A stretch of DNA of 64,000 nt, from the NCBI GenBank assembly GCA_040905905.1, contig JBBDQN010000032.1, positions 1 through 64,000 of the forward strand, read 5' to 3'. The stretch is from JAICND01 sp040905905 (GTDB taxonomy: Bacteria > Actinomycetota > Acidimicrobiia > Spongiisociales > ZC4RG35). Below the pieces are notes generated by a model. That model was not told the origin of the DNA and made no database searches. It was given only the letters and a program-made list of their open reading frames with translations. A program made the translations under genes and the position numbers. Positions 8,171-17,165 of the stretch are shown here, in pieces (position 1 is the stretch's first letter; each line of letters begins with the position of its first letter).

Positions 8171-9157
8171 ATGAAATCTGGTCCCTCCAATGGGCCGCCC
8201 TTAGCCGTGCGCGCCCGCAATCTCACCCGCACATTTGAAAGCGGCGTAGGCGTTCATGACCTCGAGCTCGACATCGAGCGGGGGACCATTTTCGGATTCG
8301 TTGGACCCAGCGGGTCAGGCAAAACCACCACGATCCGGTTGATGACGGGCGTCCTCGCTCGGGAGTCCGGAGAGCTCTCCGTCTTCGGTAAAGACCCATT
8401 TGAGTTCCTCCCGTCCGAACGCGCCCGGTTGGGGTACATGCCCCAACTCAACGTGTTGTACCCGGAGCTGAGCCTGGCAGAGAACCTCAGTTTTTGTGCT
8501 TCTCTCTTTGGGATGCCTTGGAGGGGGCGTCGTCAGCGGATGCAGGAAGTGCTGGATCTGGTCGAGCTCACCGATGCCCGTCGCCGCCTCCTCCGCGAGT
8601 CGTCGGGTGGCATGCAGAGACGGCTCGCACTGGCGGCGACGTTGATTCACGATCCCGATCTCCTCTTTCTCGACGAACCGACAGCCGGGGTGGACCCCGT
8701 GCTGCGCCGTAAGTTCTGGGATCACTTCTCCACTCTCCGCGACGATGGGAGAACAATTCTGGTGACCACCCAGTATGTGGGGGAGGCTGCCTATTGCGAC
8801 TGGGTGGGGGTGATGGCCGAAGGCAGGCTCGTGACCGTGGACACTCCCGAAGGACTTCGTCGCCAGGCTTTCGGCGGTGAAGTGGTTGACTTGACTCTGG
8901 CCGCTCCGGTGGGTTATGCCGAGCTCGACCAGATGGTGCGAGTGTCGGGGGCGACCAATAGCGAGCGGCTCAGTCTCAATCAGGTTCGCCTGGTGGTGGA
9001 TTCCGCCGGCGACGTGACGCCTCTTCTCTCGACCTGGGCCGCCGACAACGGAGTCGAGATCGAGTCGATCAATGAATATCTTCCGCCATTTGACGATGTA
9101 TTTGTCGAACTGATCAATCGACTCGCGTCGACATCCACCAAGGCCAACGATGTCTGA
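8171..9157 (+). CDS. ABC exporter ATP-binding protein
   Basis: A 328-residue ATPase of the DrrA/CcmA-like ABC-2 exporter class. It has Walker A GPSGSGKTT (about residue 45), Q-loop YMPQ, signature SSGGMQRRLALA, Walker B LLFLDEPTAGVDP and a switch His replaced by Gln in VTTQYV. The replaced H-loop residue is seen in several ABC-2 ATPases of this type. A ~90-residue C-terminal domain follows the ATPase. ATG 8171 is the first start consistent with the conserved NLTRTF strand; the frame stays open much further upstream, across the opposite-strand gene, but that part is not protein-like. It overlaps the permease gene by eight bases and forms a two-gene exporter. Confidence 0.9.
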   Translation: MKSGPSNGPPLAVRARNLTRTFESGVGVHDLELDIERGTIFGFVGPSGSGKTTTIRLMTGVLARESGELSVFGKDPFEFLPSERARLGYMPQLNVLYPELSLAENLSFCASLFGMPWRGRRQRMQEVLDLVELTDARRRLLRESSGGMQRRLALAATLIHDPDLLFLDEPTAGVDPVLRRKFWDHFSTLRDDGRTILVTTQYVGEAAYCDWVGVMAEGRLVTVDTPEGLRRQAFGGEVVDLTLAAPVGYAELDQMVRVSGATNSERLSLNQVRLVVDSAGDVTPLLSTWAADNGVEIESINEYLPPFDDVFVELINRLASTSTKANDV

Positions 9158-10376
9158 TCGCAGCGGCAGCCTGACCCGAGTCCTCGCCTTCTTTCGCAAG
9201 GACCTGTTCGAAGTGCTGCGACAGCCTCGTCTGCTGATCACGCTGGTACTGGGACCGTTCCTGATCCTGGTCATTTTCGGAGTGGGCTTTGCCCCCGATC
9301 CGCCCACCCTCCGGACGGTATTGGTGGTGCCATCGGATAGCGGCCTCGAAGAACCAAGCGCTGAACTGGCTGAACGAATCGGTCAGCGGATGGAATTGGT
9401 CGAGACAGTCACGGACGAGCAGGCGGCCCGCGACATGCTGGAGACTGGCGAGGCCGACGTGGTGGTGGTGGTGCCTGCCGGGGCCGTCAACCTGATCCAG
9501 GAAAACCGGCAATCGGAGATCATCATCCTCCACGACCAGATCGACCCCTTCGAGAGGTCGTTGATAGACATCTTTGCGGCTTCCGCTGTCGATCAGGTCA
9601 ACCGGGAAGTGCTGCAACAACTGGTGGCAACCACTCAAGATGCGGCGGCGGGAGTGGAGGAGCTGGCGACGTTTCGGAACCTGTCACCAGAGGTCCTCGT
9701 CAGCCCATTTATATCCACCGTCAGCAATTCTCGGGGCGTGAGTATCGACTTCTCGCATTACTACGTGCCAGGCGTGGTGGCGCTGTTGCTGCAACACCTG
9801 GCTTTGACCTTTGCCGCATTGTCCCTGGTGAGAGAGCGGACCCTGGGAACGGTCGAACTCTTTCGAGTTTCCCCGCTATCCGGTGGGGAGACGCTCATTG
9901 GAAAGTACCTGGCTTACACCTTGCTGGGGGCACTGATCGGGGCAGCCTTGACGGCCGCCGCTGTTTTCGGGTTCGGGTTCGAGGTGACGGGATCCTGGTG
10001 GTGGTTTGCGCTCATCTGCCTGCTGGTGCTCCTGGCCGCGTTGGGAGCGGGATTCGTAGTTTCGTCCGTGGCCCGCACCGAAAGCGAGGCTGTCCAATAC
10101 GCAATGATCATGCTGCTGGTGGCGATCTTCTTTAGTGGGTTCTTCATCTCCCTCGATCGCCTCATTCCTGCCGTCAGAGTCCTCTCTTATCTCATCCCTG
10201 CCACCTACGGGATTTCCGGGCTACAGGAGGTCGCTTTCCGTGGCCGAGCACCAAGCCTCGAGACGCTGGGTGGGGCAGCTCTTCTGGCGGTCCTGTTTCT
10301 GGTGACCGCCTGGGCACTGATCAAGACCAGGGTGGTGGCCGGCATTCAGCCAAGGCGATCCAGAGCTAAGGCATAA
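9150..10376 (+). CDS. ABC-2 type exporter permease
   Basis: A 408-residue permease with one N-terminal membrane helix (about 27-46), an extracytoplasmic domain of roughly 170 residues and then five to six helices starting near residue 205 (YYVPGVVALLLQHLALTF). This is the standard layout of ABC2_membrane_3 permeases. The ERTLGTVELFRVSPLSGGE segment is the coupling helix motif typical of the family. It is translated from an ATG inside the last codons of the ATPase gene, so the two products probably form the exporter as a dimer of half-transporters. The substrate is unknown. A strong GC hairpin follows the stop. Confidence 0.9.
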   Translation: MSDRSGSLTRVLAFFRKDLFEVLRQPRLLITLVLGPFLILVIFGVGFAPDPPTLRTVLVVPSDSGLEEPSAELAERIGQRMELVETVTDEQAARDMLETGEADVVVVVPAGAVNLIQENRQSEIIILHDQIDPFERSLIDIFAASAVDQVNREVLQQLVATTQDAAAGVEELATFRNLSPEVLVSPFISTVSNSRGVSIDFSHYYVPGVVALLLQHLALTFAALSLVRERTLGTVELFRVSPLSGGETLIGKYLAYTLLGALIGAALTAAAVFGFGFEVTGSWWWFALICLLVLLAALGAGFVVSSVARTESEAVQYAMIMLLVAIFFSGFFISLDRLIPAVRVLSYLIPATYGISGLQEVAFRGRAPSLETLGGAALLAVLFLVTAWALIKTRVVAGIQPRRSRAKA

Positions 10377-10383
10377 CAAGAGA

Positions 10384-10412
10384 GAGGGGGCACCCGTTCG
10401 GCGCCCCCCTCT
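10384..10412. terminator. Bidirectional hairpin terminator
   Basis: GAGGGGGC pairs with GCCCCCCTC across a short loop, between the stop of the ABC permease gene (plus) and the stop of the lipoprotein gene (minus). The stem is strong but no clear T run follows, so termination may be partly factor-dependent. Confidence 0.6.
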
Positions 10413-10417
10413 GCTGG

Positions 10418-10843
10418 TCAGGAATTCACTGCTGCGTTGAAGCGGGCGGTGAAGCCGGTCCAAAACTCCTGAAAGGCCTCCGACAAGTCGTCCTGATCTG
10501 CCTGGACGGCAACGGACACCTCTTCGAGTGCGTCGCGAGCCGGAGCCAGATCGAGTTCTCCGATGTTGCCCTGTTGAGCCGAATTGGCCAGAGCCGCAAG
10601 CTCAGAGTCGAGATTCGCCCATGCTTGCTCTAGTTCGACCGAAGCTGCTGCCTGCACTTCGGTTCCAAACGTGGCGAGTTCGGCTCGTAGCTCGGTGATG
10701 GCCGCCGCGGTGGCCTCGCTATCGATAACAATAGAGGCCGTCGTAGTTGACGAATCGGCCGAGTCAGGATCGGTGACTCCGCTGCCGGTACAGGCCGTGA
10801 GGGCCGCAGCAAAAATGGCCGAAGCCAGCGCCGTCTTTTTCAT
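10418..10843 (-). CDS. Putative lipoprotein, alpha-helical
   Basis: A 141-residue exported lipoprotein. The N terminus is a lipoprotein signal peptide with the lipobox LTAC (Cys18), followed by a Ser/Thr/Asp-rich spacer and then an Ala/Glu/Leu-rich helical domain (ITELRAELATFGTEVQAAAS and onward) rich in acidic residues. No enzyme motif is present. The start is secured by AGGAG eight bases before the ATG. It follows a leader with three small hairpins (10865-10922) downstream of the Cys-rich gene on the same strand. Function unknown. Confidence 0.7.
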   Translation of the reverse strand: MKKTALASAIFAAALTACTGSGVTDPDSADSSTTTASIVIDSEATAAAITELRAELATFGTEVQAAASVELEQAWANLDSELAALANSAQQGNIGELDLAPARDALEEVSVAVQADQDDLSEAFQEFWTGFTARFNAAVNS

Positions 10844-10864
10844 AGAGATAGCTCCTGTGTACGA

Positions 10865-10922
10865 GAGGCCGGGTTGCCTCCGTAGTGGTGCTACCCCCTG
10901 CGACCGGATGCGAAACCCGGTC
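10865..10922 (-). other. Hairpin-rich leader of the lipoprotein gene
   Basis: Three hairpins lie between the Cys-rich gene and the lipoprotein gene: GACCGG/CCGGTC (10902-10922), GTAG/CTAC (10882-10894) and GAGGC/GCCTC (10865-10880). The first overlaps the stop of the upstream gene and may be its terminator; the others would be in the 5' leader of the lipoprotein mRNA. I could not match the sequence to a known riboswitch class. Confidence 0.3.
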
Positions 10923-11643
10923 AGCGGCGTTTTCGCAGCGCCGGATGGGGGAGAGGGACCGGTGCATCCAACCTTCTGACGAGCATGGAATAGACCTTGG
11001 GCCCGACGATTTCGACGATCTCCTCCTTGAGGGTGCGGTAGACAGGATCAGCTCCCCCAAAAGCAAGAGGGCTGTCGGTGCACCACCAGGCGAACTGATC
11101 ACCGCCGGCGCCCCAGTCTCTTCTTTTCCACTCGCGGAGAATCGAGGTGACGTGGCCGTCTCCGTCGGTCTGATCCTCCAGCCGCAGTGGGAGCTGCCAG
11201 CAAACCGTGGGTTTCCAATCGATGGGTCTTTCGCCGGCCTTCAATGCCCCGTGGTGGAGGGCGCAGCCGATGCCTCCGGCAAAGCCGGGGCGGTTGAGGA
11301 AAATACAAGCGTCCTCAACCAACCGGGTTGTGATGGTGCCTTTGGCCCGCTTACGCCAGATGCGGTCACCCGCCTTGGACAGGAACTGCCAGGTCGTTTC
11401 GTCGAGGCGCGCTGCGGCCTTTTCGACCTTGGCAACATCCTCCTCGTCCAGGAACCACGCACCCATCGAGCAGCAGCCCTGGTGCAACTCAGGGGTGGGT
11501 TCGGTGTAAATACCCTGGCAGCCACGTCCGTAGATGCATGACCAGTTTGAGCGAAGGAAGGTGGCGTCGAACATCCAGGTTCGTTGTTCATCGGGATCTT
11601 CGAAGCTGATGAAGTCATGCAGGTCCTCGGGCAGGTGCGCCAT
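10921..11643 (-). CDS. Cys-rich protein, possible YkgJ/DUF3109-like metal-binding protein
   Basis: A 240-residue soluble protein with eight cysteines (36, 42, 57, 58, 113, 127, 148, 188). The arrangement, with a CC pair and the segment ACIFLNRP...GCALH, resembles the zinc or iron-sulfur cluster-binding pattern of YkgJ/DUF3109 proteins, where C-x-F-L and C-x-x-H segments supply ligands. The rest is Trp-rich and has no recognisable catalytic motif. No signal peptide or membrane helix is visible. It stands upstream of the lipoprotein gene on the same strand. The family call is tentative; the metal-binding suggestion follows only from the cysteine pattern. Confidence 0.5.
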   Translation of the reverse strand: MAHLPEDLHDFISFEDPDEQRTWMFDATFLRSNWSCIYGRGCQGIYTEPTPELHQGCCSMGAWFLDEEDVAKVEKAAARLDETTWQFLSKAGDRIWRKRAKGTITTRLVEDACIFLNRPGFAGGIGCALHHGALKAGERPIDWKPTVCWQLPLRLEDQTDGDGHVTSILREWKRRDWGAGGDQFAWWCTDSPLAFGGADPVYRTLKEEIVEIVGPKVYSMLVRRLDAPVPLPHPALRKRR

Positions 11644-11686
11644 TCGACCGCGATGCTAGAAGGAACTGACGTTGGCTAGGTCTGTC

Positions 11687-13381
11687 TCAACCTTGTCGGG
11701 TGACGGTGGCGGTGTCGCAGACGTTGGATGAGTTGCACAGCCGGTAGACGAAGCTGGTCGGCCCCTCGTAACCCTGGGCGATGTATTTGATCGACAGACC
11801 ATCGACCTGGACTTTGCCCTGCCCCTCCGGGGGTCCCGACACGATCGAGAGAGTGGGTGGTCCGCTAAAGGTGTCGTTGCTCAACACCTGAATGTTCGTC
11901 ACCGGACTGGTTGCGACGAAGGAATCGTCGTTGGCCACCAGCGTTGGAGCGGTTGTGGTGGTCGTCGGGGGGGCCGTTGTGGTGGTCGTCGGGGGAGCGG
12001 TTGTGGTGGTCGTCGGGGGAGCGGTTGTTGTGGTCGTCGGGGGGGCGGTTGTCGGTTGCGACGTCGCTGTTCCGGCGGTTGTTGTAGTGGAGTTGGAGGT
12101 GGCCGGCGGTTGCTCGGCGGTGGAGCTCTGCCCGGGGATGGTCGTTGTGGTGGGTTCGCCTGGCTCGGTGGTCGTGGGAACGCTGGTGACCGGATCCAGA
12201 CCCAGCGTGGCGGCCATCGCCGCGGCGGCCCGGTTGGCATCGACGATCGAGAGATCCGGTCCCGTGAGTACCCCCCCCATCGCAGCGCTAGCAGTCAACG
12301 CGCCGGCGGTGACCATCGTGACGACGTCGCGGCCCAAAGCCTCGAGCGGTCGCAGGAAAGGAAAGTCGGCAATTGCGGCTAGCGGTCCGGTCGACCATCT
12401 GAGTTTGCCAAGGGCAATGTTCATCAGGGCGCGAGCGACCTTGGGGTCGAACTGACTGCCCGATACGCGGGCGACCTCCTTGCGAGCCTCAGAGTGGGCC
12501 CGGCTTGGTTGATACGAGCGTCCTGAAGTCATCACGTCGTAGGCATCGGCTACCGCGACTATCCGGGCTCCAAACGCGATTTGCTCCCCTGCTAGTCCAT
12601 GGGGGTAGCCGGAGCCGTCCCAGCGCTCGTGATGATGTTCGATGGTCTTCGCCCACGGTCCCAGCCAGGCGGCGATCGGAGCCACCAGCCGCATGCCCGC
12701 CAGCGGGTGGTTGCGGACGATCGCCCACTCATTGTCGTCCAGGGCGCCGTCCTTGTTGAGAATCTCGGATGGCACATCCAGCTTGCCTACATCATGGAGG
12801 AGCGCCGCCCAGCGAAGCTTGTCCCGGTCCGCTTCCGGGAGTTTCAATTCCTCCGACAGGAGGTCGGTGTAAGCCCTGGTTCGTTCGGAGTGGCCCCGGG
12901 TTTTGCGATCATGGTTGGAAAGAGCACTTGCCAGGGAGAGAACGAGTTCGGCGGCGGAGGCTTCGTGATGATGGCCTTCTACGCCAGCTTCGGTGATCCG
13001 ACGCCGGAGGGTCGTGATGTTGGAGGCACGTTGAGCCACCCGGAAACGGGAAGGGGCCTTGTCGGGGAAGGCCATTGTCATCTTGAGGAGACCGGAAAGC
13101 GGAATTAGCCGGCGTGTGTAGCGATCGACCAAGTTGGCGGCGACGCTGGCGACCGAGATGACGAAAATCCACCAGAACACCACCCCCGAAACCGTGCGTG
13201 GCTGGGCAAGTCGACCTGCAGCGTATGCCCCGGCGAAATAGCCCGCCACCAGGGGGATGAGAAACGCCAGGGCGCGCACCAACAGGGCTGCTCCCCACCG
13301 GGGCCGCCAGCGCTGGTTGGGCTTGGGCGTGGTCGTAGACGTTCCTCTTCGAGAATTAGATCTTCTATCGGTATGTGGCAA
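11687..13381 (-). CDS. Membrane HD-GYP domain protein with extracytoplasmic Ig-like domain
   Basis: 564 residues. Two N-terminal membrane helices (about 33-52 and 64-84) lead to a cytoplasmic HD-GYP phosphodiesterase domain: HDVGK at 196-200, NHP at 224-226, HHERWDGSGYP at 250-260, DAYDVMTS at 279-286. HD-GYP domains hydrolyse cyclic di-GMP or related dinucleotides. A third hydrophobic segment (about 352-372) should return the chain outside, where a Thr/Pro linker with repeated APPTTTTT units precedes a C-terminal Ig/cadherin-like domain of about 80 residues (VANDDSF... to VYRLCNSSNVCDTATV). The fusion suggests outside binding coupled to a cytoplasmic signal. The start is TTG at 13381. No GGDEF partner is nearby. 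Confidence 0.85.
   Translation of the reverse strand: MPHTDRRSNSRRGTSTTTPKPNQRWRPRWGAALLVRALAFLIPLVAGYFAGAYAAGRLAQPRTVSGVVFWWIFVISVASVAANLVDRYTRRLIPLSGLLKMTMAFPDKAPSRFRVAQRASNITTLRRRITEAGVEGHHHEASAAELVLSLASALSNHDRKTRGHSERTRAYTDLLSEELKLPEADRDKLRWAALLHDVGKLDVPSEILNKDGALDDNEWAIVRNHPLAGMRLVAPIAAWLGPWAKTIEHHHERWDGSGYPHGLAGEQIAFGARIVAVADAYDVMTSGRSYQPSRAHSEARKEVARVSGSQFDPKVARALMNIALGKLRWSTGPLAAIADFPFLRPLEALGRDVVTMVTAGALTASAAMGGVLTGPDLSIVDANRAAAAMAATLGLDPVTSVPTTTEPGEPTTTTIPGQSSTAEQPPATSNSTTTTAGTATSQPTTAPPTTTTTAPPTTTTTAPPTTTTTAPPTTTTTAPTLVANDDSFVATSPVTNIQVLSNDTFSGPPTLSIVSGPPEGQGKVQVDGLSIKYIAQGYEGPTSFVYRLCNSSNVCDTATVTRQG
11950..12045 (-). repeat. 24-bp tandem repeat encoding APPTTTTT
   Basis: Four near-identical 24-bp units inside the HD-GYP gene, encoding the Thr/Pro linker. 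Unit differences are single bases. The array is a candidate for length variation by slippage. Confidence 0.85.
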
Positions 13382-13434
13382 CGAAGGGCCAAGTGTTTCA
13401 GGCCCTGTCTAGGCCCCCAGGCCCAATGAATCAC

Positions 13435-13448
13435 CCTATAGATATAGG
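13435..13448. promoter_or_regulatory. A/T-rich palindrome between aceE and the HD-GYP gene
   Basis: CCTATA-GA-TATAGG is a perfect inverted repeat in the 71-bp gap between the stop of aceE and the start of the HD-GYP gene (both minus strand). The A/T-rich arms could include a -10 element for the HD-GYP gene or an operator. Position and symmetry are the only evidence. Confidence 0.3.
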
Positions 13449-13452
13449 ATGT

Positions 13453-16221
13453 TCAGTGGGCGAAGCGAGAGTTGGGGGCCTCCGGGTCGATCCCGTACCG
13501 GGAGATGGCGTCGGCCACCGCCTGCGGGCCGAGTTTTCCCTCTCGCACCAGGGCGGACAAAACCGCCAGGACAACATGGCCGGCATCGATCTCGAAGAAC
13601 CTACGGAGGTTGGCCCGACCATCGGAGCGACCGAACCCATCGGTACCCAGGATGACAAATGTCCCCGGCACCCACCGCCCGATCTGATCCGGGACCAGCT
13701 TCATAAAATCTGTGACCGCCACCACCGGCCCGCCTGCTCCCCGCAATTCCCGGCTCACCCGGGGTACCCGGGCAGGCTCGCCGGGGTGGAGGCGATTCCA
13801 GCGCTCGGCGTCGACCGCCTCGTCCCGCAGCTTCTGATAAGACGTGACCGACCACAGCTCGGCCCCGACCCCATAGTGCTCCGCCAGGTCTGCCTGGGCC
13901 ACCCGGGCCGCGAGATTGGCGGTTCCGGAGAAGAGGATGGCCGCCCGCATCAGGGTGCCGGCCGGGGCTGAAGCCCAGCGGTAAATACCGGAGAGAATGC
14001 CCTCTTCGGCTCCTTCGGGCCGCGGAGGCTGGACGTAGTTTTCGTTGTAAAGCGTGAGATAGAAGAAGATGTCCTCAGGCTGGTCGCCGTACATCCGGCG
14101 AATCCCGTGCTCGATCAGGGTCCCCATCTCGTAGGCAAAGGCAGGGTCGTAAGCCTCGGCAGCGGGGTTGGTCCCGGCCAGGACCAGGCTGTGGCCATCC
14201 TGATGCTGGAGACCCTCGCCGGCCAGGGTGGTGCGGCCGGCCGTTGCCCCCAACAAGAAACCGCGGGCCCGGGCATCACCGGCCGCCCAGGCAAGGTCGC
14301 CGATGCGCTGGAAGCCGAACATCGAGTAAAAGATGAAGAACGGCACCATCGCCACTCCGCGGTTGGCATAGCTGGTGGCGGCGGCGACCCAACTCGCCAT
14401 TGATCCTGCCTCGGTGATGCCCTCTTCGAGGATCTGACCGTTCCGAGCTTCAACGTAGCTGAGCAGCAGTTTGGCGTCGACCGGCTCGTACAACTGACCG
14501 TGTGGTGCGTAAATTTTCAGTTCGCGGAAGAGCGAGTCCATACCGAAGGTGCGCGCCTCGTCCGGCACGATCGGCACCACCCGGGGCCCAAAGCCCTCAA
14601 CCCGGCACAGGTTGCGGAGAAGACGGGTGAAGGCCGTGGTAGTGGAGGCTTCGACTTTGGCCGAACCGGAGTAGACCTCGGCAAACGCTTCCGGGCCGGG
14701 TAATGGGAGAGGGCTCCGGACCCGGATGACCCGGGACGGGAGCGTGCCCTGAAGGACCTTGCGGTGGTCCATGAGGTACTGGATTTCGGGAGAGTCTTCA
14801 GCCGGGCGGAAATAGGGAGGCTCGCGGTCTCCTTCCAGCGACACCTCGGGGATCTCTTCATGGAGCTGCAAACGCTCACGCAACTCGCGGAGCTGGGCGT
14901 TGGTCAACTCCTTGATCTGATGGGTGGCGTTTCTTCCTTCGACATCGGGTCCGAGGGTCCAACCTTTGATCGTCTTGGCGAGGATCACGGTGGGAGCACC
15001 CGACAGCTCGGTTGCCACCTTGTAAGCGGTGTAGACCTTGCGGAAGTCAAGGCCACCCCGACGCAGGGCCCAGATCTCGTCGTCGGTCCAGTCTTTGACC
15101 ATCTCGAGGGTCCGCGGGTCTTTGCCAAAAAAGTGCTCACGCACAAAGGCCCCGTTTTCAGCTTTGTAACGCTGATATTCACCGTCGACCGTGTCGGTCA
15201 TCACCTGGACAAGAGCGCCCTCTTTGTCGGCGGCCAACAAGGGGTCCCACCCGCTGCCCCATATCACCTTGATGACGTTCCACCCTGCCCCCCGGAATAC
15301 CGCCTCCAGTTCCTGGATGATCTTGCCGTTGCCGCGAACCGGCCCGTCGAGCCGCTGAAGGTTGCAGTTGATGACCCAGATCAGGTTGTCGAGCTTCTCC
15401 CGCGACGCCAGCGAAATGGCACCGAGCGTCTCGGGCTCGTCCACCTCGCCATCGCCGACGAAGCACCACACTTTCGAATCGGAGGTGTCGTCGAGGGCGC
15501 GATTGTGGAGATAGCGGTTGAACCGAGCCTGGTAGATCGAATTGATCGGTCCCAGCCCCATCGAAACCGTCGGGTACTCCCAGAAGTCGGGCATGAGGCG
15601 GGGGTGGGGATAGGAGGAGAGTCCATTTCCTCCGATCTCGAAACGGAAGTTGTCGAGCTGGCTTTCATCGAGGCGTCGCTCGAGAAAGGCCCGGGCGTAG
15701 ATCCCGGGCACGGCGTGTCCCTGGAAGTAGACATGGTCACCCGGGTTTCCGTCGTCTTTGCCCCGAAAGAAGTGGTTGAAGCCGACCTCGTAGAGGGTGG
15801 CTGAGGAAGCGAAGGTCGACAGGTGTCCACCGATTCCCTTTTCGTGATGGTTGGCCTTGACCACCATTACGGCAGCGTTCCAACGGATGAAACGGCGGAT
15901 CCTTCGTTCCAGGTATTCGTCACCTGGGAACTCCACTTCGTCTTCGGCGGGGATCGAATTGACGTAGGGCGTTGTGATAGTGGGTGGGATGCCGATGTTG
16001 GATTGGTGGCCCCGCTCCAGGAGCTTCGCCAGTAGATAACGGGCGCGGGCGGGGCCATGACGGGCAGTGACCTCGTCGAGCGACTCGATCCATTCACGGG
16101 TTTCGGCAGGATCCTGGTCGTACAACTGGTGAACGAACTCGTCGGGGAGCACCCGCCGGATCTCATCCCGATCAGGCTTGAACTCCTCCCGATTGGGGTT
16201 GGGGTCCAACGTTTGGTTCAT
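13453..16221 (-). CDS. aceE: Pyruvate dehydrogenase E1 component, homodimeric type
   Basis: 922 residues, full length for the alpha2-type E1p. It decarboxylates pyruvate with thiamine diphosphate and acetylates the lipoyl group of E2. Visible signatures are an N-terminal E1p domain with IPTEDEVEFPGDEY-like sequence (here IPAEDEVEFPGDEYLERRIR), the ThDP/metal motif GDGEVDEPET followed by NLIWVINCNLQRLDGPVRGN, the HRKVLQGTLPSR segment, and the transketolase C-domain with the Tyr/Phe-rich IFYSMFGFQRIGDLAWAA. E2 and E3 genes are not adjacent, which is common in actinobacteria. ATG 16221 gives MNQTLDPNPN and the expected length. Confidence 0.96.
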   Translation of the reverse strand: MNQTLDPNPNREEFKPDRDEIRRVLPDEFVHQLYDQDPAETREWIESLDEVTARHGPARARYLLAKLLERGHQSNIGIPPTITTPYVNSIPAEDEVEFPGDEYLERRIRRFIRWNAAVMVVKANHHEKGIGGHLSTFASSATLYEVGFNHFFRGKDDGNPGDHVYFQGHAVPGIYARAFLERRLDESQLDNFRFEIGGNGLSSYPHPRLMPDFWEYPTVSMGLGPINSIYQARFNRYLHNRALDDTSDSKVWCFVGDGEVDEPETLGAISLASREKLDNLIWVINCNLQRLDGPVRGNGKIIQELEAVFRGAGWNVIKVIWGSGWDPLLAADKEGALVQVMTDTVDGEYQRYKAENGAFVREHFFGKDPRTLEMVKDWTDDEIWALRRGGLDFRKVYTAYKVATELSGAPTVILAKTIKGWTLGPDVEGRNATHQIKELTNAQLRELRERLQLHEEIPEVSLEGDREPPYFRPAEDSPEIQYLMDHRKVLQGTLPSRVIRVRSPLPLPGPEAFAEVYSGSAKVEASTTTAFTRLLRNLCRVEGFGPRVVPIVPDEARTFGMDSLFRELKIYAPHGQLYEPVDAKLLLSYVEARNGQILEEGITEAGSMASWVAAATSYANRGVAMVPFFIFYSMFGFQRIGDLAWAAGDARARGFLLGATAGRTTLAGEGLQHQDGHSLVLAGTNPAAEAYDPAFAYEMGTLIEHGIRRMYGDQPEDIFFYLTLYNENYVQPPRPEGAEEGILSGIYRWASAPAGTLMRAAILFSGTANLAARVAQADLAEHYGVGAELWSVTSYQKLRDEAVDAERWNRLHPGEPARVPRVSRELRGAGGPVVAVTDFMKLVPDQIGRWVPGTFVILGTDGFGRSDGRANLRRFFEIDAGHVVLAVLSALVREGKLGPQAVADAISRYGIDPEAPNSRFAH

Positions 16222-16260
16222 TGGCCGAGACTATCAGCAGGCCCAACCAAGCAACCGGGC

Positions 16261-17148
16261 TCAGCCGGTTCCGGAGGTGGCGTGTCTGCGCTGGAGCCAC
16301 TGGTCGACCACCGCCAGGAACTCGACAGGAGCCTCCAACTGCGGGCAGTGGCCGCTGTCTTCCATCACCGCCATTTCCCATTCGGGGCGGTGGGAGATCA
16401 GCCAATCGAGTCCCGACCCGGCGACCACACGATCGTGGCCACCCTTGATGATCAAAGTGGGAGCCGTGATACGGGCAATGGTCGCCGCTAGTTTTGTTCG
16501 CGCCGCCAGATGTTGGCCGGTGGAACGACCCGAGCCGACCAGGGCGGTCACCGCCCAGGGTTGATGGCGCCGGGCCGTGGCGAGGGCCAGCGATGCAACG
16601 ATGACGTCTTTGGGCACCCGATCCGGGTGATGACAGACAATCGACAAGGTGTCGGCCATCTGACGTGCCGGGGTGGCGGATCGCCAGTAGCGACGGATCA
16701 TGTCCGGCCCCACGAAGGGCACGCCCTGAAGTAGCAGTCTCTTTGCAACCGCCCGATCGATGGTCGGGTCGGTGAGTCTCGGGGGAGTGGCGGGAGCTAC
16801 CAGGATCAACGACGCCACCAGGTCAGGACGGGCAGCCGCGACCATCATCGAGACCAGGCCACCAAGCGAGTTGCCTATCAACAACGACGGTTGGTCTTGG
16901 TGGTCGAGCAGGTCGATCAGGACCCGGCAGTGGGTCGAGAGCCGGTAGTTGCGGGCCGGTGGGGAGTAGCCGAACCCGGGGAGGTCGGGGGCCAACAGAT
17001 GTCCGTAGCGGCTGAGCCCTGCGGCCACCGGCATCCAGTTGAGATGGGCACCCCCCAAACCGTGCACCGCGACCACGGGAGCGCCGCTCCCGCCAAAGTC
17101 GTGGACGTAGAGAGTCGCATGGGGAAGACGGACGAACTCGCCTGGCAT
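16261..17148 (-). CDS. Alpha/beta hydrolase
   Basis: A 295-residue alpha/beta-hydrolase fold protein. It has the oxyanion-loop HGLGGAHLNW, the nucleophile elbow GNSLGG (Ser near residue 100), an acid residue in the late KGGHDRVVAG strand and a catalytic His in EDSGHCPQLE near the C terminus. The substrate is unknown; the closest broad class is esterases and C-C hydrolases of the MhpC type. I start it at ATG 17148 (MPGEFVRL): the longer frame to 17214 would be made of the intergenic 58-bp repeat, so those residues are not credible. It is convergent with nothing and lies downstream of the repeat copy 2. Confidence 0.85.
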   Translation of the reverse strand: MPGEFVRLPHATLYVHDFGGSGAPVVAVHGLGGAHLNWMPVAAGLSRYGHLLAPDLPGFGYSPPARNYRLSTHCRVLIDLLDHQDQPSLLIGNSLGGLVSMMVAAARPDLVASLILVAPATPPRLTDPTIDRAVAKRLLLQGVPFVGPDMIRRYWRSATPARQMADTLSIVCHHPDRVPKDVIVASLALATARRHQPWAVTALVGSGRSTGQHLAARTKLAATIARITAPTLIIKGGHDRVVAGSGLDWLISHRPEWEMAVMEDSGHCPQLEAPVEFLAVVDQWLQRRHATSGTG

Positions 17149-17165
17149 CGGGCACAAGTTAGTCC

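Noticed and set aside
11950..12045. CRISPR-like array
   Set aside because: The 24-bp units are contiguous coding repeats for the Thr/Pro linker with no spacers.
14764..15804. Long open frame antisense to aceE (and similar long frames antisense to the ABC genes at 8315-9307, permease at 6185-6886, and HD-GYP gene at 11892-12455)
   Set aside because: They mirror highly biased codon use of real genes on the other strand, contain no domain motifs, and the sense genes are certain.
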